A stretch of DNA of 64,000 nucleotides from Candidatus Soleaferrea massiliensis AP7 (GCF_000820765.1 NZ_CCYH01000018.1:62001-126000), one strand, 5' to 3'. Positions 17,009 to 26,361 are shown, counted from the stretch's first letter. A program made the numbers and translations. Notes: a model not told the origin generated them from the letters alone.

Positions 17009-17494
17009 ATGAAAAGTCTAACATGTGCGTTTTCTGGACACAGAAACATACCAACAATAAAACTTCCCGCGATACAAAAACACCTTGAAGAAGAGATTGT
17101 ACATCTCATTCATCAAGGTGTGCTGTATTTTATCGCCGGCGGTGCGCTTGGCTTCGATACGCTTTGCGCGATAACGGTACTCAGACTAAAGGGTTCTTTC
17201 CCGAAGATAAAGCTGTTGTTGGCTCTGCCATGTAAAAATCAAGCAGAGAAATGGAACAAAGCGGATGCGGAAATTTATCAGAATATTTTAAACCGGGCGG
17301 ATCGGATCATCTATACTTCTCATGATTATTCACGCGGCTGCATGCACAGACGAAACCGCTATATGGCAGATCACAGTGATTATATGATCTGTTATCTGAC
17401 ACAGCAGACAGGGGGAACGAAATATACCGTAGACTATGCTGTAAGCAAGGGCGTGAACGTAATAAATATCTATGAATCAATCAATCAAAGCTGA
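17009..17494 (+). CDS. SLOG family protein (YpsA/DUF1273-like)
   Basis: A 161-residue Rossmann-like protein. The N-terminal CAFSGHR motif, the glycine-rich YFIAGGALGFDTLCA segment and the later LLLALPCKNQAEKWNKAD segment are typical of the YpsA branch of the SLOG superfamily. SLOG proteins are thought to bind nucleotide-derived ligands; the biochemical role of this branch is not settled. The start is ATG 17009, five nt after GGAGG. Its partner is a divergent XRE regulator, and the pair is AT-rich against its surroundings. A role in defence or stress signalling is possible but nothing here proves it. Confidence 0.82.
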   Translation: MKSLTCAFSGHRNIPTIKLPAIQKHLEEEIVHLIHQGVLYFIAGGALGFDTLCAITVLRLKGSFPKIKLLLALPCKNQAEKWNKADAEIYQNILNRADRIIYTSHDYSRGCMHRRNRYMADHSDYMICYLTQQTGGTKYTVDYAVSKGVNVINIYESINQS

Positions 17495-17585
17495 TGTTGC
17501 AGGAATGTATTTCATATGATAGAATGGAACAAAACGAATGGCGCCAGGTAACCATAGATTATGATGACTGCTTGGAGGTGGAATG

Positions 17586-17999
17586 ATGAAAAGGTATAAG
17601 GTGATAGGTCTTTTTACGCTTCTTGCAATGATTATACTGGAACTTCTGCCCTTTGGCGCGGTATGCAACTTTGCCGTTGCCCCGGATTCCGGCGGCGGGA
17701 CGATCAGGCAGACCTTCTCCTATTTCGATATGACCCCGTTTGGGTATGCCAATTTCGGCCCGCTCCTGACGGCTGTTTTATCCGCTGCATTTTTTCTTCT
17801 TTTTATCGTGTTCCTGTTTGCCGGCATGACAAGGAGACGCCTGAACGCCCTTTTTGGATTGTCCGTCGCGGCGGTGATAACCTCTGTTTTTCCGTTGTTT
17901 TTTGGGCTGAGCTATTATTCGCTGACAGGACTGGCGATTTCGCTTCTATTGGTGCTGATGCTTTTCATCCTTCAGCTTATGAAGAGGTATGCGGACTGA
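17586..17999 (+). CDS. Small four-helix membrane protein of unknown function
   Basis: A 137-residue protein with about four hydrophobic helices (near residues 6-28, 58-80, 88-106 and 110-128) and an outside loop of about 30 residues between the first two containing GGGTIRQTFSYFDMTPFG. The layout resembles many short uncharacterised Clostridia membrane proteins; I recognise no named family. GGAGG lies seven nt before ATG 17586 and four nt before ATG 17583, so the start is either. It follows the SLOG gene by 91 nt on the same strand. Confidence 0.65.
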   Translation: MKRYKVIGLFTLLAMIILELLPFGAVCNFAVAPDSGGGTIRQTFSYFDMTPFGYANFGPLLTAVLSAAFFLLFIVFLFAGMTRRRLNALFGLSVAAVITSVFPLFFGLSYYSLTGLAISLLLVLMLFILQLMKRYAD

Positions 18000-18107
18000 T
18001 CATTCAACGAATATCCAGGCATCCTTGATGGAGAAGCCGGAAATCATCCCCTTGGATCGATTCCCTTAGTCTGTCAAAAAACGAAGAGTAACGATTTCCA
18101 CACCATT

Positions 18108-18545
18108 CTAAGTCTGAGACCACCTGCGGTGGAGCAATCGCCTACGGCGTTCTTCGGTTGAGAAATTATTTACACAGCAGCTGTGGGAATCGGGGTACCT
18201 GAAAAGACTGTCGTAGGGAGTGTAAGCGTCCGCTGCTAGCCATTCCCAACACAAAGCCCCATCCAAACGCCGCCCGCAGGCGGCCGAAGCGGAAAGCGGG
18301 ATATCAGAGGGGATTTTCAAGGGGGCCACCACCTGCGGTGGGCGCTCGGCTACGCCGCTTTTTCTGCTGCGTTGTTGTGGTGTGCTTGTCATAGGCTCTT
18401 TTTTATTTCAGTGGCGCGTAGCGCGTGCACCAGCGCAGCTGGCCCCCTTGAACGGCCTTTCTTGGTTACTTCTTTGGTCGGCAAAGAAGTAACGACCACA
18501 CAGCTAAGGTCACTTGGCAGTCTAGTAAAGCCGTGTACCACAGTG
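18108..18545 (-). repeat. Dispersed repeat family, copy B (inverted relative to copy A)
   Basis: The reverse complement runs collinear with 1312-1811: palindrome arms at 18465-18476 and 18482-18493 (loop GTCGG), the AAGAAAGGCCGTTCAAGG block, CAGCTGCGCTGG, the AGCGGCGTAGCCGAGCGCCC block, GGTGGCCCCCTTGAAAATCC, the GCCGCCTGCGGGCGGC hairpin and the CTCAACCGAAGAACGCCG tail. Copy B has five Gs where copy A has four in the stretch before CCAGCTGCGCTGG, so a reading frame is not kept between them. Confidence 0.8.
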
Positions 18546-18730
18546 GAAGTAACGACCACATTGCCAAGGTGTCTTGGTAAACATAATGACACCGTCGCAT
18601 CACAGCGGTAGTAACTACCACCCCGCCAAGTGTCACTTGGTAAACAGCGAAAGACCGCTGCGTGACAGCGATAAAACTGTCACTTTATAAAATACCTTGG
18701 CAAATACGGCAAAGCCGCCGCGTCACAGCG
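18486..18730 (-). repeat. Tandem array of four 60-63 nt units at the outer edge of repeat copy B
   Basis: Units at 18486-18545, 18546-18607, 18608-18670 and 18671-18730. On the plus strand the shared pattern is GTAACgACCAC, then a dyad of the type GCCAAGTGTCACTTGG, then TAAA, then a CGTCaCAGCG end. Copies A and C carry one unit each at the same place beside the palindrome, so this looks like local expansion of one module of the repeat. The last unit is the most diverged. Confidence 0.75.
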
Positions 18731-18780
18731 TCACATATACCCGGCCTGTCAGAACAGCGCTTTTCACTTTTTTACAGTCT

Positions 18781-18811
18781 AAGGGAACCGTCCTTTTGGA
18801 GCGGTTCCCTT
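18781..18811 (+). terminator. Terminator-like hairpin before the methionine genes
   Basis: A 10-bp stem (AAGGGAACCG / CGGTTCCCTT) with an inner TCC/GGA pairing, followed by TCTATAT. No gene is seen directly upstream on the plus strand, so it may end transcripts coming through the repeat array. The rest of 18000-18990 holds only the repeats and this hairpin. Confidence 0.5.
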
Positions 18812-18906
18812 TCTATATCCAACGCCTTTCACATCCGCAGATGGGGGAAGAGGCGCGGCAAAAGTATCTTTGCCAGAACTTATGAATGTGCCGCAGAAAA
18901 ATTTAC

Positions 18907-18935
18907 TTTATTAACCGCAATGGATGATGTATAAT
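18907..18935 (+). promoter_or_regulatory. Possible promoter of the methionine block
   Basis: A perfect TATAAT (18930-18935) lies 17 nt after the weak -35 TTTATT, 55 nt before the start codon. I see no SAM or cobalamin riboswitch in this leader. Confidence 0.4.
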
Positions 18936-18990
18936 AAAGAAACACACAGGCTGCGTGTCCTGGCAGCCAGGGGAGGAAAGGAGTGCTTCC

Positions 18991-20760
18991 ATGATATTTG
19001 ACAGACCCTACCTGCTGTTTGACGGCGCGATGGGTTCCTACTACGCGTCCCTGACCAATACGGACATCCCGTTCTGCGAGGTGGCGAATGCGGAGAACCC
19101 CGCGTTGATTGAGCACATCCACCGGGAATATATTGAGGCCGGCGCGCAGGCGATCAAAACCAATACCTTTTCCTGCAACACCGTTTCGCTGAATCGCAGT
19201 TTCGATGAGGTCGAGCCGCTGATTCGTGCCGGATGGATGATCGCACAGCGGGCGGTATGGGGAACCAGGGTCCATGTCTTCGCGGACATCGGGCCGGTGA
19301 GCCACGACGACGAGCTTTCCATCACCGAACAATACAGAAAAATTATCGATGTGTTTCTCGACTGCGGAGCGAAGCACTTTCTGTTTGAGACGTTCAGCGG
19401 CTACAAGCATCTGGTGCAGGCGCTCGACTATCTGAAAAAAAACTGTCCCGACGCGTTTGTGATCACTTCGTTTGCCGTCGCGCCCGACGGGTTTACGCGC
19501 AAGGGTGTGTCCGGGCACAAGATTTTACAGCGGCTTGGAAAAAATCCGAACATCGATGCGCTGGGCTTCAACTGCATCTCCGGACCGAACCATCTGCTGC
19601 AGTACATCCAAAAGCTGGATTGGGGAGACCGGCCGTTCTCGGTCATGCCGAACGCGGGCTACCCGATCGTGACCAATGAACGCACGGTCTTCAACAACAA
19701 CCCATCCTACTTCGCGATGAAGATGCTGGAAATCCAGAAGCAGGGCGTCTTTTTCCTGGGCGGATGCTGCGGCACCACGCCGGAGCACATCCGGCAGACC
19801 GCAAGGCTGCTGCGCGAGGAAAGCACCGGACAGGCCGTGTCAGGTCAGCCGGTCATCTATGTCGATCACCAGCCGGAATCCGAAAACGCGTTGCTTCGAA
19901 AGCTCAAAGCGGGCGTCAAGCCGGTTGCGGTCGAATTGGACCCGCCCGCGGACACCGATATCTCATTCATCCTGCGCGCGTCGCGGGAACTCAAAGAGCA
20001 GGGCGCGGACGTCATCACAGTCGCCGACTGCCCGATTGCACGGGCCAGGGTGGACAGCTCGGTGCTAGCCATCAAGATCGCGCGGGAAATCGGCATCGAC
20101 ACCCTGCCGCATATGGCCTGCCGCGACCGCAACACCAACGCGACCAAGGCGCTTCTGCTGGGCCTTTCGGTCGAGAAGATCAGCAACGTGCTGATCGTGA
20201 CCGGCGACCCGATTTCACAGGCCGACCGCGGCGAGGTCAAAGGGGTGTTCAATATGAATTCCAGCGTGCTCGCCTCGTTTATCACCGATCTTAACAGGAC
20301 GATCTTTTCCCATAACCCGTTCTTCCTGATCGGCGCGCTGAATGTCAACGCCGCGAACTTTGAAGCGGAGCTCAAGCGCGCAAAGCTCAAGGAGGAACGC
20401 GGGGTACAGGCTTTCTTTACACAGCCCGCCTTCACCGACCGTGCATTTGAGAACCTGCGGATGGCGAAGGAGTGCCTGAACGCCTACCTCTTCGGCGGCA
20501 TCATGCCGATTGTCAGCTACAAGAGCGCCTGCTTCATCGCAAACGAGATTGCGGGCATGGAACTGACGGAGGAGATCATCGCGCTGTATGAGGATAAGAC
20601 GCGCGAGGAGTGCGCCGAGATCGCCGTCAGTTTGTCGCTGTCCAACGCGAAGCGCATGAAGGATATGGTCGACGGATACTACTGCATCACGCCGTTTAAG
20701 CGTTCCGATATCATGGGCGAAATCGTCCGGGCTTTGAAGGCGCGGGAATATCAGGAATGA
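18991..20760 (+). CDS. Bifunctional homocysteine S-methyltransferase / methylenetetrahydrofolate reductase
   Basis: A 589-residue fusion. Residues 1 to about 290 are a homocysteine methyltransferase barrel (FDGAMGSYYASL start) with the zinc cysteines in GFNCISGP and GGCCGTTPEH. Residues about 310-589 are a MetF-type methylene-THF reductase barrel (VELDPP, then VLIVTGDPI). The fusion, as in YitJ of Bacillus, links making methyl-THF with methyl transfer to homocysteine. The start is ATG 18991, seven nt after AAGGAG; an in-frame upstream start at 18955 lacks a ribosome site. The next gene encodes a methyl-THF:corrinoid methyltransferase domain, so the two together supply most modules of a cobalamin methionine synthase. 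Confidence 0.92.
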   Translation: MIFDRPYLLFDGAMGSYYASLTNTDIPFCEVANAENPALIEHIHREYIEAGAQAIKTNTFSCNTVSLNRSFDEVEPLIRAGWMIAQRAVWGTRVHVFADIGPVSHDDELSITEQYRKIIDVFLDCGAKHFLFETFSGYKHLVQALDYLKKNCPDAFVITSFAVAPDGFTRKGVSGHKILQRLGKNPNIDALGFNCISGPNHLLQYIQKLDWGDRPFSVMPNAGYPIVTNERTVFNNNPSYFAMKMLEIQKQGVFFLGGCCGTTPEHIRQTARLLREESTGQAVSGQPVIYVDHQPESENALLRKLKAGVKPVAVELDPPADTDISFILRASRELKEQGADVITVADCPIARARVDSSVLAIKIAREIGIDTLPHMACRDRNTNATKALLLGLSVEKISNVLIVTGDPISQADRGEVKGVFNMNSSVLASFITDLNRTIFSHNPFFLIGALNVNAANFEAELKRAKLKEERGVQAFFTQPAFTDRAFENLRMAKECLNAYLFGGIMPIVSYKSACFIANEIAGMELTEEIIALYEDKTREECAEIAVSLSLSNAKRMKDMVDGYYCITPFKRSDIMGEIVRALKAREYQE

Positions 20761-20846
20761 CCCCCGCCGCAAAGCGGGATGAACCGGCAGGATGCGTGGT
20801 ACAGGTCCATCAGCCACCGGATAAATGAAATGGAGGAATAACAGAC

Positions 20847-21644
20847 ATGATCATCATCGGAGAAAAACTCAATAGTTCCATTCCAAGTGTACATCGGGCA
20901 TTCGAAGAACGGGATGCTTCCTATATCAAGCAGATGACGGCTAAGCAGATCGACTGCGGCGCGGACTATCTGGACGTCAACGCGGGCGTTTTCCTTGAAA
21001 AAGAAGTGGAAACATTGCTCTGGGCCATCTCGCATGTGCTGGAGGAAGCGCCGGATGCGCGGCTGATGATCGATTCCCCAAGCCCGGCCGCGGTCAAAGA
21101 GGTGCTGAAGGTCTATCACGACAACGAGGTGATCGTCAATTCGATCACACTCGAGGAAGACCGGCTCCCGGTGCTCGAGACGGTCTGTGAATACGGCACC
21201 GGCATCGTTGCGCTGCCGATCGATGAAAACGGCATCCCGCAGACGGCTGAAGAGCGGCTGGAGGTCTCCGAGCGGCTGATCCATATGCTGCGCGGCGCGG
21301 GCATTGCGGACGATCGCATCTATCTGGATATTCTGGTGCAGGCGATCTCCTCCGACCATATGGCAGGGCTGGAAACCCTCAAATCGGTCAAGCTGCTCCG
21401 GGAGCATTTCCCGGATGTGCACCTGACCGGCGGGCTATCGAACATCTCGTTCGGACTGCCGGGCCGCGCCTACATCAACGCGGCGTTCCTGGCAAGCGCG
21501 ATCACGATGGGCCTGGACAGCGCCATCACCGACGTGACGAACAATTCCATCCGGTTTGCCATCCAGTCCGCCCTGCTGATCAATGGACAGGATGAATACT
21601 GCATGAACTATATCGAGCAGTACCGCGATGTATTCGACGATTGA
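20847..21644 (+). CDS. Methyltetrahydrofolate methyltransferase (pterin-binding / DHPS-fold domain protein)
   Basis: A 265-residue single-domain TIM barrel of the pterin-binding family. The opening IIIGEKLNSS and the segments DYLDVNAG, LMIDSP, VIVNSI and LTGGLSNISFGLP match the methyl-THF-binding module of MetH and the MtgA/AcsE-like methyltransferases. It would move the methyl group from methyl-THF to the cobalt of a corrinoid protein. GGAGG lies ten nt before the ATG, 86 nt after the HMT/MTHFR gene, so an operon is likely. No corrinoid-binding or reactivation domain is encoded nearby; these must come from elsewhere. A role with a separate corrinoid protein in another methyl pathway is the alternative. 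Confidence 0.88.
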   Translation: MIIIGEKLNSSIPSVHRAFEERDASYIKQMTAKQIDCGADYLDVNAGVFLEKEVETLLWAISHVLEEAPDARLMIDSPSPAAVKEVLKVYHDNEVIVNSITLEEDRLPVLETVCEYGTGIVALPIDENGIPQTAEERLEVSERLIHMLRGAGIADDRIYLDILVQAISSDHMAGLETLKSVKLLREHFPDVHLTGGLSNISFGLPGRAYINAAFLASAITMGLDSAITDVTNNSIRFAIQSALLINGQDEYCMNYIEQYRDVFDD

Positions 21645-21743
21645 TCCGTTCTTTCCGGCTTCCGGGAAACACAGACCGGCAAAACCATTTTACAGTTCAA
21701 TGGCTTGACCATATCATCTTACAGACAAAAAGGAGTGTATCAT

Positions 21744-22922
21744 ATGCTGAACTTTGAGTATTACAACCCGGCCCGCATCCTGTTTGGAAAAGGGGAGGAA
21801 AGACAGGCAGGCAGACAGGCAGCGCGGTACAGCGCAAAAAAACGCATCCTGCTGCATTACGGCTCCGGCAGCATCAAACGCAACGGCGTCTATGACAGGG
21901 TGGTGGCATCCCTTAAGGAAGAGGATATCTTCTTTGTGGAGCTGCCCGGCGTCGTGCCGAACCCGCGCTACAGCTTGGCGCAGAAGGGCATCCAGCTCTG
22001 CCGGGAGAACGATCTCGACTTCATCCTTGCGGTCGGCGGCGGCAGCGTCATCGATTCGGCCAAGTGCATCGCGCTCGGCACGCACTATCAGGGCGATGTC
22101 TGGGATTATTATCTCGACAACGGCAAGCCGGTCGAGCATGATGTGCTCGGCGTTGGCTGCGTGCTGACCATTCCGGCAGCCGGTTCGGAATCCTCGACCG
22201 GCAGCGTCATCACAAGGGAAGAGGGGCTGCTCAAACGCTCCTATGACGGCGAGGTGCTGATCCCTAAATTTTCGGTGCTAAACCCGGAAACCACCTTCAC
22301 CCTGCCGGATTACCAGACCGCCTGCGGCGCGTCGGACATCCTGGCGCACCTCATGGAACGCTACTTCACGCAGGTTCCCCATGTCGATGTGACCGACCGC
22401 CTGCTTGAAGCGGATATGAAAACCATCCTGTACAATGCGCCGGTTGCGCTCAGGGAACCGGACAACTATGACGTCCGCGCGGAAATCATGTGGGCCGGCA
22501 CGATCGCCCACAACAATCTGCTGAACACCGGCCGCGTCGGCGACTGGGGCTCGCACAACATCGAGCATGAACTCAGCGGCATCTATGACATTGCGCACGG
22601 CGCGGGCCTTTCGATTGTCTTCCCGGCGTGGATGAAGTATGTATACAAGGACAACATCGACAAGTTTGTACAGTTCGCGGTACGGGTCTTCGATGTGCAG
22701 CTTCCGTTTGAGGACAAGGAGCGCATTGTATGGGAGGGCATCCGCCGGCTGGAAGCATGGTATCAGTCCATGGGCCTGCCCATCCGTTTGTCGGATGCGA
22801 ACATTCCCGGCGACCGTCTGGAAGAGATGGCGAAGAAATCGGTTCTGCACTGCGAGCATGTCGGCCATTTCAAGAAGCTGTATGCCGAGGACGTGCATGA
22901 GATTTTGAAACTGGCACTGTAG
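21744..22922 (+). CDS. Iron-containing alcohol dehydrogenase (NAD(P)H-dependent butanol dehydrogenase-like)
   Basis: A 392-residue group III alcohol dehydrogenase. The N-terminus FEYYNPARILFGKG and the nucleotide-binding AVGGGSVIDSAK segment are typical of the YqhD/BdhA branch. Metal ligands are visible in ASDILAHLMERYF (Asp and His) and HELSGIYDIAHGAG (two His). Members reduce aldehydes such as butyraldehyde to alcohols in the cytoplasm. The start is ATG 21744 after AAGGAG (8-nt gap), 99 nt behind the methyltransferase gene, with a strong terminator after it. Being in the same direction as the folate genes may be chance. Confidence 0.93.
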   Translation: MLNFEYYNPARILFGKGEERQAGRQAARYSAKKRILLHYGSGSIKRNGVYDRVVASLKEEDIFFVELPGVVPNPRYSLAQKGIQLCRENDLDFILAVGGGSVIDSAKCIALGTHYQGDVWDYYLDNGKPVEHDVLGVGCVLTIPAAGSESSTGSVITREEGLLKRSYDGEVLIPKFSVLNPETTFTLPDYQTACGASDILAHLMERYFTQVPHVDVTDRLLEADMKTILYNAPVALREPDNYDVRAEIMWAGTIAHNNLLNTGRVGDWGSHNIEHELSGIYDIAHGAGLSIVFPAWMKYVYKDNIDKFVQFAVRVFDVQLPFEDKERIVWEGIRRLEAWYQSMGLPIRLSDANIPGDRLEEMAKKSVLHCEHVGHFKKLYAEDVHEILKLAL

Positions 22923-22938
22923 TTTTTATATCATAAAC

Positions 22939-22980
22939 AAGTGCGCCGTGATGTATGGAAATGAACATCACGGCGCACTT
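22939..22980 (+). terminator. Terminator after the alcohol dehydrogenase
   Basis: A 16-bp perfect stem (AAGTGCGCCGTGATGT and its complement) with a 10-nt loop, followed by TTTCATTATA. It also lies just beyond the stop of the convergent XRE gene and can serve both. Confidence 0.88.
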
Positions 22981-23000
22981 TCATTATATGGAGATATAGG

Positions 23001-23234
23001 TCATAGATTGAGGTCGAGCAGTTTGTCTATATTGATCTCAAGCGCACGGGATATCTTGAGCACCAATTCAAGAGATGGCGCGTGACTTGATTTGGGGGAT
23101 TCAATGCTGCTCAGATGTGTTCTGCTGATGCCCAACGTTTCAGCGAACTGCTCCTGCGTAAGCCCCTTCATTTTACGGTAATATGCAATATTTAATCCAA
23201 GCTGAACAAACTGCCGGTTGTCTTTTCTTCTCAT
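23001..23234 (-). CDS. Small XRE family helix-turn-helix regulator
   Basis: A 77-residue protein that is almost only a Cro/CI HTH (LGLNIAYYRKMKGLTQEQFA, then GISRTHLSSIE). Such solo XRE proteins often act as repressors in mobile or regulatory cassettes. ATG 23234 has GGTGA five nt upstream and is preferred; an ATG at 23246 would add four residues without a ribosome site. It is convergent with the alcohol dehydrogenase and followed upstream by the repeat-rich gap, so there is no clear target gene. Confidence 0.8.
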   Translation of the reverse strand: MRRKDNRQFVQLGLNIAYYRKMKGLTQEQFAETLGISRTHLSSIESPKSSHAPSLELVLKISRALEINIDKLLDLNL

Positions 23235-23490
23235 TTCTATCACCATAAATAGTATAAACGATTAGACACTTCCAGTACACAATCCCCAATCTGACATTTG
23301 CAAACCGCCGCGCGACAATCAGAATATTTCTGATTTGAGATGCGTTACATAGAAAGTTTTCTTAATATATATCCTATCAGATTTTAAAACGGCACTTTAG
23401 TGATCTTTCACTAAAAGGTATATTTTCATAAATATTTTATCATTCAATCGGGGTGACTTTAAGGGGATATAGTCCTCCGTCTATAAAAAT

Positions 23491-23526
23491 GACAGCCTAT
23501 CCGGGAATTTTCCCGGACGGGCTGTC
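23491..23526. terminator. Hairpin in the gap upstream of the small XRE gene
   Basis: Outer arms GACAGCC / GGCTGTC and inner arms TCCGGGAA / TTCCCGGA form a long imperfect stem. There is no gene beside it and no T run, so its role is open. The outer stem resembles the typA terminator at 24420-24451. Confidence 0.45.
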
Positions 23527-23573
23527 GGCATACTGAAAAAGTGGAGTGTTTTCTATTGTTTGTGGGGCAGATC

Positions 23574-23850
23574 TGACTGGTGGCTGTTGTACCACTGCAG
23601 CGCAGTGGTTTTACTTTGTTAGCCAAGTGACACTCGGCAGTGTGGTCGTTACTTCTTTGCGCGGCCAAAGAAGTAACCAAGAAAGGCCGTTCAAGGGGGC
23701 CATACAGTGTGCCGCTCCTAGCCAGATGGCCCCCTTGAAAATCCCCTCAGATATCCCTATTTCTGCTTCGGCCGCCTGCGGGCGGCGTATTGCTTTTGGC
23801 AGGGTGGTTGGGCATAGCTAGCAGCGGACGCTTCTCCGGTTACTGGCTTC
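23574..23850 (+). repeat. Dispersed repeat family, copy C (plus orientation, shortened)
   Basis: Contains one 60-nt unit (GCCAAGTGACACTCGGC), the palindrome arms at 23648-23659 and 23666-23677, AAGAAAGGCCGTTCAAGG, CCCCTTGAAAATCCCCTC and the GCCGCCTGCGGGCGGC hairpin. The middle section of copies A and B, about 100 nt, is missing and replaced by a short unrelated piece. Confidence 0.75.
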
Positions 23851-24149
23851 TCTCATGGTACCCCAATACCTTGGCTGGTTCGTGAATTGACACTGATTCT
23901 TGTGGATTTGCATCGATCATGGATATATCACGATTCTTCGAAGAAACATCTTACAGGAAGTCTACAGGGATTCAACTTTCTAAGACAGGCACGTCGGGCA
24001 ACCATCCTGTTTATTTAGAGCACAAAACAAAACCTTTACCATACAGCATAGAATAGATCACTATGCTGATGGATTCTGAATACAGGGCGAGTGGAATATA
24101 TAGATATAACCGCCAGAATAACGGACGTTCGAACCCAGCAAACGCTGAG

Positions 24150-24340
24150 CTTTCTTGCCCCGCTGAGAAGTGGACGGGCAGAGGGGGAATCCAAAGGGGG
24201 AATGACGTCCATACTGACTGTACCGAAGCGGCATTCCCCCTTTGGCGGCCTTTCTTGGTTCTTCTTTGGCCGTGCAAAGAAGAACATCCACTTTGCCAAG
24301 CGGTACTTGGTAACCACAGCCTGGCCGCTGAGTTTGAGCG
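24150..24340 (-). repeat. Dispersed repeat family, copy D (diverged, minus orientation)
   Basis: Arms GTTCTTCTTTG / CAAAGAAGAAC (24258-24268 and 24275-24285) flank a 6-nt loop and are preceded by GGCCTTTCTTGG, as in copy B. Next to it is a separate long inverted repeat around CCAAAGGGGGAATG / CATTCCCCCTTTGG (24192 and 24231). The remainder of 23851-24150 shows no gene or motif. Confidence 0.6.
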
Positions 24341-24419
24341 AAGCAATAACCAATCATCCGAAACGATTTGAATATATAAAGATGAAGAACCCTCTATATC
24401 GGCGTTTTTGAAAAACGAA

Positions 24420-24451
24420 ACAGCCCGTCCGAATACTCTTGGACGGGCTGT
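24420..24451 (-). terminator. Terminator of typA
   Basis: An 11-bp stem (ACAGCCCGTCC / GGACGGGCTGT) with a 10-nt loop, 16 nt after the stop, followed on the minus strand by TTTCGTTTTTC. Confidence 0.9.
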
Positions 24452-24467
24452 CATAGTATAAAAGCGT

Positions 24468-26297
24468 TTACGCTTCTTTATTCTTCTTGCTGTTGGCCTT
24501 GGCGCGCAGCTGGTTGTTGAGGATGCGCTTTCTCAGCCGCAGGTTGTTCGGCGTGACCTCGACCAGCTCATCGTCCGCGATGAACTCCAGTGCCTGTTCC
24601 AGGCTCAGTATTCTCGGCGGCACCAGGCGGAGCGCTTCGTCGCTGCCGGATGCGCGCATGTTCGTGACATGCTTCTTCTTGCAGACGTTGACCACAAGGT
24701 CTTCGGCCTTCGGGCTTTGTCCGACGATCATGCCCTCATAGACCGGCACGCCTGCGCCGATGAACAGCGCGCCGCGGTCCTGCGCGTTGTAAAGGCCGTA
24801 GGTGACCGATTCGCCGCTCTCCCATGCGATCAGGGAACCGGTGGCGCGTCTCGGGATGTCGCCCTTATACGGCTCATATCCGTAGAACACCGTGTTCAGG
24901 ATGCCTTCGCCCTTGGTTTCGGTCAGAAACTCGTTGCGGTAGCCAAACAGGCCGCGGGATGGAATCAAAAATTCCAGACGCATACGGCTGCCCTGCGGGG
25001 TCATATGCTGAAGCTCCGCTTTGCGCTGTCCCATCTGCTCCATGACCGATCCGACCGATTCCTCCGGCACATCGACCAGCAGGCGCTCGATCGGTTCGAG
25101 CAGAACGCCTTCCTTCTTCTTGTACAGGACGTGCGGTGTGCTGACCTGGAATTCGTAGCCCTCGCGCCGCATCGTCTCGATCAGGATGGACAGATGCATC
25201 TCGCCGCGGCCGGCGACCCGGAAGCTGTCGGCCGTCTCGCCCTCATGCACGCGCAGGGAGACATCTTTGAGCAGCTCCTTCGAAAGCCGTTCGCGCAGAT
25301 GGCGGGAGGTGACGAACTTGCCGTCGCGTCCGGCAAACGGGGAGTCATTGACCGAGAAGGTCATCTCGACGGTCGGCGCGCTGATCTTGACAAACGGCAG
25401 CGGCTCCACACAGTCGGTGTCGCAGATCGTCTCGCCGATCGTGACGTTCTCGACGCCGGAAACACAGACGATGTCGCCGACCGTGGCGGTTTCGGTTGCG
25501 ACGCGCTCAAGTCCGTCAATCTGATAGACATTGACGACCTTTCCCTTATAGGGGTCCTTGTGGCCGTGATAATCGGCGACCATGACCTCCTGATTCTGCC
25601 GGATGGTGCCGCGCTCAATGCGTCCGATCGCGATGCGTCCGACATATTCGTTGTAATCGATGGAGGAAACGAGCATCTGCAGCTTTTCCTCCGGTTCGCC
25701 TTCGGGAGCCGGGATGTAGTCGATGATCAAATCCAGCAGCGGCGTTAAGTCGGTGCCCTCGATGTTCGGGGAGACGGATGCCGTGCCGTCGCGTCCCGAG
25801 CAGTAGATGATCGGGCTGTCGAGCTGCTCCTCCGAAGCATCCAGGTCCAGAAGCAGTTCGAGCACCTCGTCGCCGATCTCGCCGAGCCTTGCGTCCGGCC
25901 GATCGATCTTGTTGACGACGACGATGATTTTATGGCCAAGCTCCAGCGCCTTCTGCAGAACAAAGCGGGTCTGGGGCATCGGGCCTTCAAAAGCGTCCAC
26001 CAGCAGCAGTACGCCGTTTACCATTTTGAGAATGCGTTCCACCTCGCCGCTGAAGTCGGCATGTCCCGGCGTGTCGACGACATTGATCTTGACGTCCTTA
26101 TAGGTGACGGAGGTGTTCTTGGCCAGGATGGTGATGCCGCGTTCGCGTTCCAAATCTCCGTTATCCATCACACGGTCCGCGACGACCTGGTTTTCACGGA
26201 AGGTGCCGCCCTGTTTAAGCATTTCATCAACAAGGGTGGTCTTGCCATGGTCGACGTGGGCGATGATGGCTACGTTGCGTAAATCTTCTCTAATCAA
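24468..26297 (-). CDS. typA: Ribosome-associated translational GTPase TypA/BipA
   Basis: A 609-residue translational GTPase of normal length. G1 is AHVDHGKTT near the N-terminus, G3 DTPGHADF, G4 NKIDRPDA; the C-terminal region carries the TypA-specific segments [22 protein letters not shown] and [13 protein letters not shown]. TypA binds the 70S ribosome and helps assembly and stress growth. The start is TTG at 26297, with GGGAG eight nt upstream; the ATG at 26304 is out of frame and runs into a stop after four codons. It is a single-gene unit between a promoter at 26333-26361 and a strong terminator. Confidence 0.95.
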   Translation of the reverse strand: MIREDLRNVAIIAHVDHGKTTLVDEMLKQGGTFRENQVVADRVMDNGDLERERGITILAKNTSVTYKDVKINVVDTPGHADFSGEVERILKMVNGVLLLVDAFEGPMPQTRFVLQKALELGHKIIVVVNKIDRPDARLGEIGDEVLELLLDLDASEEQLDSPIIYCSGRDGTASVSPNIEGTDLTPLLDLIIDYIPAPEGEPEEKLQMLVSSIDYNEYVGRIAIGRIERGTIRQNQEVMVADYHGHKDPYKGKVVNVYQIDGLERVATETATVGDIVCVSGVENVTIGETICDTDCVEPLPFVKISAPTVEMTFSVNDSPFAGRDGKFVTSRHLRERLSKELLKDVSLRVHEGETADSFRVAGRGEMHLSILIETMRREGYEFQVSTPHVLYKKKEGVLLEPIERLLVDVPEESVGSVMEQMGQRKAELQHMTPQGSRMRLEFLIPSRGLFGYRNEFLTETKGEGILNTVFYGYEPYKGDIPRRATGSLIAWESGESVTYGLYNAQDRGALFIGAGVPVYEGMIVGQSPKAEDLVVNVCKKKHVTNMRASGSDEALRLVPPRILSLEQALEFIADDELVEVTPNNLRLRKRILNNQLRAKANSKKNKEA

Positions 26298-26332
26298 ATT
26301 TCATGACTCCCTTTTTATTTTATATCTTATCC

Positions 26333-26361
26333 ATTATACATCGAAACATAGGGATTTTCTA
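26333..26361 (-). promoter_or_regulatory. Promoter of typA
   Basis: On the minus strand TAGAAA, a 17-nt spacer and a perfect TATAAT, 36 nt before the TTG start. Confidence 0.55.

Noticed and set aside
18936..18990. SAM or cobalamin riboswitch before the methionine genes
   Set aside because: The leader after the -10 is only about 50 nt and lacks the conserved cores of these elements.
24063..24371. Overlapping ORFs of about 100 codons on both strands around repeat copy D
   Set aside because: All run through the diverged repeat; no start signals and no shared protein with other copies.
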